In this document: positions 1 through 7,596 of the stretch, piece after piece
How the letters are laid out: every line of letters begins with the position of its first letter
Numbering within the stretch: position 1 is the stretch's first letter
Assembly (NCBI GenBank): GCA_938020565.1
Contig: CALIHP010000059.1
Location: 1 to 40,113, forward strand
Direction of reading: 5' to 3'
Source of the DNA: an uncultured Anaerolineaceae bacterium
Lineage (GTDB): Bacteria; Chloroflexota; Anaerolineae; Anaerolineales; Anaerolineaceae
Length of the DNA stretch: 40,113 nucleotides
Position numbers and translations under genes: made by a program
Notes under the pieces: generated by a model
What the model saw: only the letters and a program-made list of their open reading frames with translations
Told to the model about the DNA's origin: nothing
Database searches by the model: none

Positions 1-2
1 TG

Positions 3-506
3 GCGTGGATAGATAAGGAATTTGAACTGTTTAAGCTCTTAGAAGAAAAATTATATCGTCCGATCTATTCATCGCCTTTCACCTCTTGCGAAGAACTGAT
101 AGCATTTGCCAATACGATTCTAAACAGACGCAAATCCAGAGCAGGGCATTCATTAGAACTACATCTGGAAAGAATATTCAAATATTCACAATTGCAGTTT
201 AGTACACAGGTCATAACAGAGGGCAACAAACGAACAGATTTCATATTTCCAAGTGCAGAAGCATATCATAATGAGAATTTCAAAAACTCCGAGCTTCATT
301 TTCTCGGTGTAAAAACAACGTGTAAGGATCGTTGGCGTCAAATACTCAATGAGGCAGATCGAATACACAATAAGCATCTATTTACTCTTCAAAAAGGGAT
401 TTCGTATCCTTTAACATTTTTTGGTCGTCAACCCAGTGAACGCCCAAAAAGCGACGGAAGGGAATTCTTCCGACCCAAATATTTTCCATCGCGGATCGCG
501 TTCTGA
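3..506 (+). pseudogene. EcoRII-like type II restriction endonuclease, 3'-truncated and entering from the left edge
   Basis: The reading frame is open from the window edge and its start lies outside. The translated part shows the EcoRII C-terminal catalytic domain: RRKSRAGHSLE near residues 41-51, then RTDFIFPS, then FLGVKTTCKDRWRQ, which carries the PD-(D/E)XK-type nuclease residues. This family cleaves at CCWGG-type sites and is normally paired with a C5 cytosine methylase, which would lie to the left if it exists. Similarity stops after LFTLQKGIS (about base 405). The remaining 33 codons are only the antisense of the truncated ABC ATPase, so the native C-terminus is lost. The segment is AT-rich compared with the genes to its right, which fits a mobile restriction-modification locus. 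It is probably inactive. An assembly join is an alternative explanation for the truncation. Confidence 0.8.
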
Positions 507-786
507 GTGGCTGAAGCTCCTGATGAATCATGGCGATTCCGGAATCCAGCGCCTGACGCGGACTTTCAATCTTTAATAGATTGCCATTCAGGAAAATTTC
601 GCCTTCGTCCTGACGGTATATTCCGAAAATGCATTTCATCAGCGTTGATTTCCCGGCTCCATTTTCTCCCATCAACGCATGAACTATTCCGGGCTTAATT
701 TGAAATGAGACGCGATCCAAAGCTTTTACGCCCGGAAAGGTTTTGCTGATATTTCTCAGTTCCAGCAAGTTCCTATCATCGTTCAT
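382..786 (-). pseudogene. mglA: Sugar ABC transporter ATPase (MglA-like), truncated after about 134 residues
   Basis: The product would be the ATPase of a galactose/ribose-type importer working with the binding protein encoded just upstream. Visible are LLELRNISKTFPGVKALD, the Walker A GENGAGKST, and the Q-loop region AMIHQEL. The protein stops after DTKSLFEE, whereas family members run about 500 residues with two ATPase domains; the signature motif, Walker B and the whole second half are missing. The start at 786 is chosen because GGAG lies 6 nt upstream; an earlier in-frame ATG at 840 has no comparable site. The gap to mglB is short, so the two were co-transcribed. The 3' end runs head-on into the EcoRII fragment through about 20 shared bases. 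The importer cannot work as seen here, and no permease is visible. Confidence 0.85.
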
Positions 787-853
787 CAGGATCTCCATAC
801 CAACAGGGATCGCCGGGCGATCGTCCGACGATCCCGTCAATTTCTGTCATAAG

Positions 854-1903
854 TTAAAAACTTGTATCTGTAATATCGTACTTTGCATCGGAGAGGTTTT
901 CTTTCGTAATCGGCGTGTAATCTAACCAGACGCGGTGCTCTTCGACTGACGCGCCTTCCAGCCCTAAATTTTCAGTTGTTACTTCTTTGCCTTCTTCCAA
1001 CAAAGTTATGATCTTGTAAATCGCCTTCCCTAGCTTAACCGGATTATTCAGGGACGTTACCAGTAAAGTCCCCTCTTCAATAGAATCGCAGCCAACAACC
1101 GTGGCGTCGACTCCACAGACTGGCAGATAGTTTTTTTCGTCTTGAAAGAATCCGCTTGCTTTCAAGGCCTCAATTGCTCCCAGCGCCATGTCGTCGTTGC
1201 AGGCAAAAATAACGTCGATATCATCTCGGAAATTCGCCAGCAAAGCGGCGACTTTTTCCTGCGCCAATCCGCGATTATATTCGGCGATAATTTCTCCGCC
1301 AATGCGGTTGGTCGTAATGCCTGCGTCTTCGACCGCTTTTATCGAGTATTCCGCCCGTACCTGCGTATCATAATGCCATGTTAAACCCAGAAGCATGAGG
1401 TAATCCATCTTCCCGTTGCCATTTCGATCCGCGTCCGGATTTTCCTTCCAATACTTAGCGGCCGCTTCACCCATAATCGTTCCGGACTGGGGGGCGCGTG
1501 ACGAAACCAAATAGAGATTTTCGTTTTGCTCGAAATCTTCGTCAGAGGGCGAATCCGTGTTTGCGAAAATCAGCGTTACACCTTCGTTTTTCGCTTGCTG
1601 ACTGATTTCAGAAATCGCGCCGGTATTAATGTTATTGAGAACCAAATAATTGACGCCATTCGAATACATATTATTCAGATTGTTTGTCTGAGTGCCGATG
1701 TCTCCTTGCGAGTCGGCGTCAATGATATCGAAAAGGTCTCCCGCTTTCGTAACGTTCAGGAGCGATTGCCGTGAATTCTGGATAAAAGTATCGGCAAAGT
1801 TATACCAGATCACGCCGACCAGCGGTTTATCCTTCGCGCAAGCGGATAGCACAGAACCAAAAACAGCACAGATAATAAGAACAAACCCAAAAATTTTTTT
1901 CAT
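854..1903 (-). CDS. mglB: Galactose/glucose-type ABC transporter substrate-binding lipoprotein (MglB-like)
   Basis: This is an extracytoplasmic sugar-binding protein of the periplasmic-binding-protein type 1 family (349 aa, the usual length). It starts with a lipoprotein signal: a hydrophobic stretch after MKK and a lipobox LSAC with the lipidated Cys at residue 22. The mature part begins KPLVGVIWYNFADTF and contains DIDVIFACNDDMALGAIEALK and VCGVDATV, typical of the GGBP sub-family that binds galactose or glucose. An AAAGGAG ribosome-binding site lies 7 nt before the ATG. It is the first gene of an operon with the truncated ATPase and is divergent from a ROK regulator, which probably controls it. 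The exact sugar is inferred from the family only. Confidence 0.88.
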   Translation of the reverse strand: MKKIFGFVLIICAVFGSVLSACAKDKPLVGVIWYNFADTFIQNSRQSLLNVTKAGDLFDIIDADSQGDIGTQTNNLNNMYSNGVNYLVLNNINTGAISEISQQAKNEGVTLIFANTDSPSDEDFEQNENLYLVSSRAPQSGTIMGEAAAKYWKENPDADRNGNGKMDYLMLLGLTWHYDTQVRAEYSIKAVEDAGITTNRIGGEIIAEYNRGLAQEKVAALLANFRDDIDVIFACNDDMALGAIEALKASGFFQDEKNYLPVCGVDATVVGCDSIEEGTLLVTSLNNPVKLGKAIYKIITLLEEGKEVTTENLGLEGASVEEHRVWLDYTPITKENLSDAKYDITDTSF

Positions 1904-1936
1904 CTTTTTTACTCCTTTATAATGTCGGTGCGTTTC

Positions 1937-1973
1937 GTAACAAAGTTACTTAACTGGCCTGTGATGTATTATA
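1937..1973 (-). promoter_or_regulatory. mglB promoter region with 13-bp palindrome (candidate ROK operator)
   Basis: Reading the minus strand, a TATAAT box lies at 1973-1968 upstream of mglB; no good -35 box is visible. Between it and the gene is a perfect inverted repeat, GTAAC-AAA-GTTAC (1937-1949). Its position downstream of the likely start site and between divergent regulator and target makes it a candidate operator. This is inference from position and symmetry. Confidence 0.4.
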
Positions 1974-2093
1974 ATTTCCAAGATGGTAAAAAGAAAGTGA
2001 GATTAAGCCGTAAATCAGGGATGAAAATCATATTGCTCTGGTGATTTGGAAAATTCTTCTATATTTTCCAGAAAGAAGGATCAGAAAGCTCTA

Positions 2094-3341
2094 ATGCTCG
2101 TTGGAAACAATACTGTAGCTAAACCGTTTCAATTAAAGGTGTCGAATCGCAAATTGATCATGAACGTGCTGAAAAAAGGAGGCGCTTTTTCAATTGCGGA
2201 TATTTCTTCAGCAACGGGAATCAGCCGTCAGACTGTAACCAAAGCAATAGACCATTTTATTGCAACGAAAATCGTCGTTTCAATCGGGAAAGGCGATTCG
2301 ACAGACTCCGGCGGGAAGAAACCTGTCCTTTTCAGCCTGACGCCGGAATTAAAGTTTATGGTTATTTTGACGCGGGTCCGGTATTTCACGATCAGTCTTT
2401 ATTCGTTAGCCGCCGAAGCCGCAATCGCGGCGACGGAAAGAATCCCAATTCCAATCCAAGGGAGCTTTGACGATTTTTTGCGCTTGATCCGACAAAAATC
2501 GAGTGATTTTATGTCGGATCAGAATATTGCGGAAGAAGTTATCTATGGAATATCGCTGATCGTCCCAGGGGTTGTAGAAGGGAATCAGGTTTTACGATTT
2601 AATCCGTTTAATAAGAATTGGGGACAGGACATTCCAATTGCCGAAAAAATGAATAAACTCTTTGAAAAGGCGAAAGTGATTTTCATTGACAATATCAGTC
2701 GCGTCGCAGGTATCGGGACGATACGAAATTCTGCGAATCGATTCGAATATTCGCGCGTTGTAACGCTTTATACTTTTGAGGGGATCGCAGGCTGCCTCTT
2801 CCATCAGGGAGAGTTAATCAGTCTGTCAAGCCCGATCATTGGAGAATTCGGGCATATGTTAATTGATCCTGATTCGCCGGTAATGTGCAACTGTGGGCAG
2901 CATGGCTGTTTCGAAGCGCTCGTTTCGCCCAAATCAATTCGGAGCAGGATCCAATCTGAGTCGGACCTCGGATCTTTTTTAACTTTTGCCGGTAAACCGC
3001 TGGATGAGATTTTGTTTTGTGATATCGTTTCAGGTTCAGATCACGGTTTCACATGCTGCATCAAAGAGTTAGCCAGATTAGCTTCATATTTTGCTCGTGT
3101 GTTTTATAATATCGCGGTTGTTTATGACCCTGATATTTTTATTATCGAAGGTTATTATGCCTGCTATAATCATCTATTCGAAGACGCGGTCAGAGATCAA
3201 TTATCCAATTCGATCATTATTCCTCCGAGCCGGTATTATCGACTGGAATCTGACGCGACGCCATTAGAGGAGTTAGAGCTGTCAGGCTCAATTTATAAAT
3301 TGAAGGAACATTTTTTTTCGGATGATACGATCTATTCTTAA
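2094..3341 (+). CDS. ROK-family transcriptional regulator
   Basis: A winged helix-turn-helix N-terminus (residues about 15-75, with FSIADISSATGISRQTVTKA) is followed by a ROK sugar-kinase-like domain. The zinc site CNCGQHGCFEAL near the middle is the hallmark CxCGxxGCxE of the family. Such proteins sense a sugar or sugar phosphate and repress transport genes. Its divergent position next to mglB suggests that operon is the target. The start is uncertain: a TTG at 2046 also opens the frame but has no ribosome-binding site. The ATG at 2094 was preferred, since family members begin shortly before the KPFQLKVSNR-type segment; its own upstream AAGGAT is far away. No kinase function is implied. Confidence 0.82.
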   Translation: MLVGNNTVAKPFQLKVSNRKLIMNVLKKGGAFSIADISSATGISRQTVTKAIDHFIATKIVVSIGKGDSTDSGGKKPVLFSLTPELKFMVILTRVRYFTISLYSLAAEAAIAATERIPIPIQGSFDDFLRLIRQKSSDFMSDQNIAEEVIYGISLIVPGVVEGNQVLRFNPFNKNWGQDIPIAEKMNKLFEKAKVIFIDNISRVAGIGTIRNSANRFEYSRVVTLYTFEGIAGCLFHQGELISLSSPIIGEFGHMLIDPDSPVMCNCGQHGCFEALVSPKSIRSRIQSESDLGSFLTFAGKPLDEILFCDIVSGSDHGFTCCIKELARLASYFARVFYNIAVVYDPDIFIIEGYYACYNHLFEDAVRDQLSNSIIIPPSRYYRLESDATPLEELELSGSIYKLKEHFFSDDTIYS

Positions 3342-3504
3342 CCGGGGGCAGCGAAAGAACCGCGCTTCTGAACCGGCGTCGGAGCGTTGAAAGCATCCCT
3401 CTGTGGACTTCGTGGCGGTGCATGATCAGAAGATGCCGGTCAGGTCTGGCGGGTTCGGTCTGGAATGTTGCCGCCTGATCGCACCCTCCAAAAAAAGATG
3501 TGAC

Positions 3505-3519
3505 ATTTGTCTGACAAAT
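3505..3519. promoter_or_regulatory. 15-bp palindrome upstream of gdhA, FadR/GntR-type operator candidate
   Basis: ATTTGTC-T-GACAAAT is a perfect inverted repeat about 100 bp before gdhA. Its core fits TNGTNNNACNA, the consensus for operators of the FadR subfamily of GntR regulators. No such regulator is encoded in the window, so the link is inference. Confidence 0.35.
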
Positions 3520-3617
3520 AGGTCGGTTAATCAGTTGGGAATCGGCGGCAGGTTTGTTACAATTTCGACAAGGAAAGTTTTCTGGATTTCATTGTTCGAA
3601 GGAGATTTGAAAGCAGT

Positions 3618-4904
3618 ATGAGCGATTTAATCAACCCCTTTACCCTTGCCCAAAAACAGTTTGATCACGTAGCGGACATGCTTGGACTCGGTAATAACGT
3701 CCGGGATTTACTCCGTTGGCCGATGCGCGAATATCATGTTCGCATCCCCGTCAAAATGGATAACGGCGAAACGAAAGTCTTCGAAGGCTTCCGCGTTCAG
3801 CATAACGATTCCCGCGGTCCGAATAAGGGCGGGATGCGCTTCTCCGCGGCCGAGACGTTCGACACGGTCCGGGCTTTAGCGACCTGGATGACCTGGAAAA
3901 CGGCGGTCGCGGATATTCCGCTCGGCGGCGGGAAAGGCGGGATCGTCGTTGATCCGACGACGCTCAGCGCCGGCGAAAAGGAGCGCCTCGTTCGCGCTTA
4001 CGTTCGCGCGCTCTGGAAAAATTTTGGACCACGGACGGACGTTCCCGCCCCGGATATGGGAACCAATGCGCAGATGATGTGCTGGTTCATGGACGAGTAT
4101 AGCCAGCTTTCCGGTTCGTTTACGCCCGGCGTCGTGACTGGGAAACCGCTCGGCGCGGGCGGCTCCCTCGGCCGGACACAGGCGACGGGCTTTGGCGTCA
4201 TGATCTGCATTCGCGAAGCGCTGAAGAAGCTGGGCATGAATTCGAAAGGCATGACCGCGTCGATCCAGGGCTTCGGCAACGTCGGCCAGTACACCGCGAC
4301 GAATATTATTGACCGCCTCGGTATGGTCGTGAAATGTGTAACCTGCTGGGATCGGGTCGATAAGGTCAGCTATTCTTACTATAAGGAAGACGGGATCGAT
4401 CCGCGCTTCCTGATGTCGATTACGGACGCGTATGGAATGGTCGATCGCGCGAAAGCGATCGAAGCCGGTTATCAGGTCCATGACGGCGAATACTGGCTGG
4501 GCCTCGACGTCGACGTTCTCGTCCCTGCCGCGCTCGAAGGACAGATTCGTGCCGATAACGTCAATAAAATCAGTAAGAACGTCAAAGTTATCGCCGAGGC
4601 CGCGAACGGACCGACGATGATCGAGGCGGACGACGTGATTAAGTCGCGCGGGATCTTCATGATTCCGGATTTCCTCTGCAACTGCGGCGGCGTTACCTGC
4701 TCTTATTTTGAAGGTGTTCAGAATGATGCGAACTTCTACTGGTCCGAGGAAACCGTCCTCGATCGGCTGGATGAAAAGATGACGAACGCGTTCAATTCGG
4801 TCTACGATAAGCAGGCTTCGTCCAAGGTTTACATGCGCGACGCGGCGTACATGGTCGCGATCGAGCGCGTTGTCAACGCGATGAAAGCGCGCGGCTGGGT
4901 CTGA
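3618..4904 (+). CDS. gdhA: Glutamate dehydrogenase
   Basis: Catalyses reversible oxidative deamination of glutamate to 2-oxoglutarate and ammonia with NAD(P). The protein has 428 residues, as in the hexameric small-subunit enzymes. Visible motifs are GPNKGGMRF (substrate lysine), WKTAVADIPLGGGKGGI (active-site lysine region), PAPDMGTN (catalytic Asp), and the Rossmann dinucleotide fingerprint GFGNVG near residue 220. AAGGAG lies 13 nt before the ATG, a long spacing, but no better start is seen. It stands alone, with a palindrome upstream and a nested inverted repeat downstream. Cofactor choice (NAD or NADP) cannot be read with confidence. GC-rich third positions mark it as native chromosome. 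Confidence 0.95.
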   Translation: MSDLINPFTLAQKQFDHVADMLGLGNNVRDLLRWPMREYHVRIPVKMDNGETKVFEGFRVQHNDSRGPNKGGMRFSAAETFDTVRALATWMTWKTAVADIPLGGGKGGIVVDPTTLSAGEKERLVRAYVRALWKNFGPRTDVPAPDMGTNAQMMCWFMDEYSQLSGSFTPGVVTGKPLGAGGSLGRTQATGFGVMICIREALKKLGMNSKGMTASIQGFGNVGQYTATNIIDRLGMVVKCVTCWDRVDKVSYSYYKEDGIDPRFLMSITDAYGMVDRAKAIEAGYQVHDGEYWLGLDVDVLVPAALEGQIRADNVNKISKNVKVIAEAANGPTMIEADDVIKSRGIFMIPDFLCNCGGVTCSYFEGVQNDANFYWSEETVLDRLDEKMTNAFNSVYDKQASSKVYMRDAAYMVAIERVVNAMKARGWV

Positions 4905-4934
4905 TCCTGGCTCGATCCTGAACGGCAAGTCAAT

Positions 4935-5027
4935 AAAGAGCAGCGGGAATTGTACCGACCCCCAATCGTTAGACTTTTGGTCTGACTTTTGGGGGTCGCC
5001 TCAAATTTCATCCTTTCGCTGCTCTTT
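4935..5027. repeat. Three-tier nested inverted repeat downstream of gdhA
   Basis: Three perfect stems are nested around one axis: AAAGAGCAGCG (4935-4945) with CGCTGCTCTTT (5017-5027); GACCCCCAA (4957-4965) with TTGGGGGTC (4989-4997); and AGAC (4971-4974) with GTCT (4980-4983). There is no clear U tract after the G-rich stem, though CTCTTT closes the outer one. It lies between convergent gdhA and the pspC operon and could act as a bidirectional terminator, an RNA-stability element or a miniature mobile element. Confidence 0.6.
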
Positions 5028-5068
5028 CTGCATGGTACGGATTCGCTTGACGCAGGGTACGCCCCGGC

Positions 5069-5158
5069 TCAGGGCGTTCGAGCGTTTTCTTTCATCAGGC
5101 CCGTGACAACGATTCCTCCGGTCAGCGCCGTCCAAAATCCGAAAATAACGACCCACAT
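5069..5158 (-). CDS. 29-residue single-pass membrane peptide downstream of pspC
   Basis: A short ORF starts at an ATG with a strong GGGAGGAA ribosome-binding site 2-5 nt upstream. The peptide begins MWVVIFGFWTALTGGIVVTG, about 20 hydrophobic residues, and ends in a short charged tail (MKENARTP). It lies 32 bp after the PspC-domain gene on the same strand, so the two are probably co-transcribed. No family is recognised. A role at the membrane beside the PspC protein is inferred only from position and hydrophobicity. Confidence 0.5.
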   Translation of the reverse strand: MWVVIFGFWTALTGGIVVTGLMKENARTP

Positions 5159-5190
5159 TATTCCTCCCATTCGTTCGGCGCGTTCGAACT

Positions 5191-5538
5191 TTATTTCAGG
5201 ACCGACTCGTTCGAGCGATCGCCGTTTTCATGCGCTCCGCCCGGGTGTCCGCCTTCGGTAACGACGCCGCCCGTCTCTTCGCGCGTTCCGTCGCGGTACA
5301 GGACCGATTCGTTTACGGACGAATAGTTTACCGTCTGCTGGCCCGCGGGGCCCGGGCTAACCGGAACGATCAGCATGATCGCCACGTACAGGACAACAAA
5401 GAAGCCTCCCGCGCCAAGGATCGACAGGACGCAGAAAACCAGCCGTACCAATGAAGGATCTAATTCCAGATATTCCGCCAACCCGCCGCAGACACCGGCG
5501 ATCATTCGATTTTCTGAGCTTCGATATAATTTTTTCAT
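5191..5538 (-). CDS. PspC-domain membrane protein
   Basis: The first 60 residues are a PspC domain: KKLYRSSENRMIAGVCGGLA followed by EYLELDPSLVRLVF and a hydrophobic helix with the run GAGGFFVVLYVAIMLIVPV. In enterobacteria PspC helps sense envelope stress; stand-alone PspC-domain proteins elsewhere are small membrane proteins of less defined role. The C-terminal 50 residues are polar and low in complexity (Gly, Glu, Ser, Asn), probably a flexible tail. AAGGAG lies 9 nt upstream of the ATG. It precedes a 29-aa membrane peptide in the same direction. Confidence 0.85.
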   Translation of the reverse strand: MKKLYRSSENRMIAGVCGGLAEYLELDPSLVRLVFCVLSILGAGGFFVVLYVAIMLIVPVSPGPAGQQTVNYSSVNESVLYRDGTREETGGVVTEGGHPGGAHENGDRSNESVLK

Positions 5539-5588
5539 CTTTTCTGACTCCTTATTTTCATATACGGATCATTTTCAAAAACGGTTCA

Positions 5589-7415
5589 TCAATTTATAAA
5601 AAGCTGCCGGTATATATCGTTCCACTGCGGTGCGTAGCAATCCTCTCCGATCTCCGCCGGTCTTAATCGCTCGACGTTCCAGAGGATCGAGCGCATTCCG
5701 ATCACCGACGCCACGCCGCAGACATCCGCCGTCGTCAGCGCAAAACGCGGCTCGAAATACAACGGGACCGTGATTGCCATGGCGTTAAAAATCGACTGTG
5801 CAGTCCGGATCATCGAATCGCCGCTGCCGATCGGCGGGCTGAACCGCGCCGCGGCGCAGAGCGCATCGACGTCCTCCGAACTGAATCGGCTCAGGTTGAT
5901 CCCGCTTCCGACCCCGGCGTCGTCGGGTCGCTCTGTCGAGAGCCACGCGCGGCAGGGGAGGCGCGGTCCCCCGGGCCGGAGCGTCAGCGCCGCGTCGAAT
6001 TCCCCGCGCTGGAGCTGTCCGAACGCCTGAAGCGGGATCTCTTCGATTTCCGCAGCCAATCCGCAGTCCCGCCAGCCGTCGCGGACAAAAGCGGCGGTCC
6101 GGCGGTTCGTCTCGCCGGCGATATACGTCAGCTTCAGCGAAAGCCCCTCGCCGCCCAGCGCGGCGATCGTGTCACGTCCGTTCGCCGGATCGTAGCCGAT
6201 ATACCCTTCGACTCCATCCGAAAGCGCATGGAACGACGGGTAAGCCGCGACCGGGATTTCCGATTGTCCATAGACGATTTCCCGGATCAGGCGCGCTCGG
6301 TCGATGCATTGCGTTAACGCTGTTCGGGCCGCGCTGTCCGCGATCAGCTCGCGGAACGGCCGGTTCGCGCTTTCGAAGTTGAAGATAATTTCCCGGATGT
6401 CGAGCGTCGGATAGATCGACGCGCTGAGCTTTCGATCGCGGATATCTTCCAGGAGCGGCTCGATTCGATCGCTGAAATCGATCCCCGACTGCGTGATCGT
6501 TCCGCTTCCGTGGGTCAGCGCGTAGACAAAGCTGTCCTCGCCGCGGCACCGCGCCGAGAAGACGATTTCGTCGTAAGGCGCCGGGCTGCCAAAATAGTAT
6601 GGATTCCGTTCTAAAAGAAGCGACCCGTCGTTTCGCTCCGAATCGGCGAAACGGTACGCGCCCCAGCCTGACGGACGCTCGGTGAACCGCGGATCTGAAA
6701 GAAGTTCTTCGCGGCTCTTTCCATGGAAGGAATGCGCCGGGACCGGGGCGGGAAAGACGTCGGCCAGGCGCGCCGGAACGTAACCGGGGATTCCGACCCA
6801 GCGGAGCGAACGGTCGCCGACGATCTCGTATGTCCCGGTTCTTTCCGAAGCCCCGCTTCCTGCGCCGAATAACTCGTAGGAGAGCGCCGCGTCCTCCGCC
6901 GTAACCGGTTCGCCGTCTGACCAGCGGAGCTCGTCGCGAAGGATAAACGTTACCGTCGCCCGCGTCAGCCGAAGCGGCGCGCCTGGCGGGAGCGTCGCCA
7001 GCGTCACGCCGCAATTACTGTATCCGCAGACAGCCTCGCCGTCCGCCGGGAGGACGCGCGTTTCCGGCGTAAGCGGTTCGGCTCGTTCGGCGGCGCTGTA
7101 GATCGTTTCGCCGGGGACGACGTCGACAGCTTCCGTTTCGACGCTGACGCTCGAAAAGATCACCGGGAATTCCTCGCCGTTAATCTCCTCGAACGGTCCG
7201 TCGAAAAGCGCATCGGCGATCGTCGCCCCGGATTCGGATAACGTCCCGAGAAGGTTCAGGTTCTTCGGGATCTCGGTCAACAGGACCGTCAGGCGTCTGG
7301 ATCCGCTCGCGTCCGCGGGCGCCGCCTCAGGACCCGGAACCGATTCAGACGGCATTCGGCAGCCGCTTAGCGCCAGCAGCGCGGCGAGGATCAGGAAACT
7401 TATTTTCTTATTCAT
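5589..7415 (-). CDS. Extracellular solute-binding lipoprotein, family 5 (peptide/nickel type)
   Basis: A 608-residue lipoprotein: a basic N-terminus (MNKK), a hydrophobic core and the lipobox LSGC with Cys19. The mature protein has family 5 features such as FILRDELRWSDGEPVTAEDAALSYEL (residues about 155-180), NPYYFGSPAPYDEIVF, and a long C-terminal lobe with FNFESANRPFRELIADSAARTALTQCIDR. Such proteins deliver oligopeptides, dipeptides or nickel to an ABC importer, but no permease or ATPase gene is adjacent. No ribosome-binding site precedes the ATG; instead TATAAT lies exactly 6 nt upstream, which suggests a leaderless mRNA. The ligand is unknown. Confidence 0.82.
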   Translation of the reverse strand: MNKKISFLILAALLALSGCRMPSESVPGPEAAPADASGSRRLTVLLTEIPKNLNLLGTLSESGATIADALFDGPFEEINGEEFPVIFSSVSVETEAVDVVPGETIYSAAERAEPLTPETRVLPADGEAVCGYSNCGVTLATLPPGAPLRLTRATVTFILRDELRWSDGEPVTAEDAALSYELFGAGSGASERTGTYEIVGDRSLRWVGIPGYVPARLADVFPAPVPAHSFHGKSREELLSDPRFTERPSGWGAYRFADSERNDGSLLLERNPYYFGSPAPYDEIVFSARCRGEDSFVYALTHGSGTITQSGIDFSDRIEPLLEDIRDRKLSASIYPTLDIREIIFNFESANRPFRELIADSAARTALTQCIDRARLIREIVYGQSEIPVAAYPSFHALSDGVEGYIGYDPANGRDTIAALGGEGLSLKLTYIAGETNRRTAAFVRDGWRDCGLAAEIEEIPLQAFGQLQRGEFDAALTLRPGGPRLPCRAWLSTERPDDAGVGSGINLSRFSSEDVDALCAAARFSPPIGSGDSMIRTAQSIFNAMAITVPLYFEPRFALTTADVCGVASVIGMRSILWNVERLRPAEIGEDCYAPQWNDIYRQLFIN

Positions 7416-7421
7416 TCGCTA

Positions 7422-7427
7422 ATTATA
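7422..7427 (-). promoter_or_regulatory. -10 box placed for a leaderless transcript
   Basis: On the minus strand TATAAT is followed by TAGCGA and then the start codon at 7415. With normal -10 to +1 spacing transcription would begin at or beside the ATG. There is no Shine-Dalgarno sequence and no clear -35 box. Confidence 0.45.
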
Positions 7428-7553
7428 ATCTGGCCGGTCCGCGAAGACGCGGACGACGCTGGCTCCAGGTTGAATCGAAAACGCCAGGCCGCGGGACTGG
7501 TTCATGCATAACGTCTTCCCCGCTGCGTAACTGCCCGCCGTTCAAAAACGGGT

Positions 7554-7577
7554 AAGATAATACGCAAGATAATACGC
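7554..7577 (+). repeat. Two tandem 12-bp copies before the Fic gene
   Basis: AAGATAATACGC is repeated twice in direct tandem, ending 20 bp before the Fic start codon. Each copy holds a TAATAC-like -10 element. It could be an operator or a duplicated promoter element. Confidence 0.55.
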
Positions 7578-7596
7578 AAGTCGTCAGGGAGCGAAT

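Noticed and set aside
3403..3621. 72-codon ORF before gdhA
   Set aside because: No ribosome-binding site, no recognisable sequence, and it covers the likely gdhA promoter and palindrome.
3876..4928. 350-codon ORF on the minus strand across gdhA
   Set aside because: It is the mirror frame of a strongly supported gene and has an arginine-rich, non-protein-like composition.
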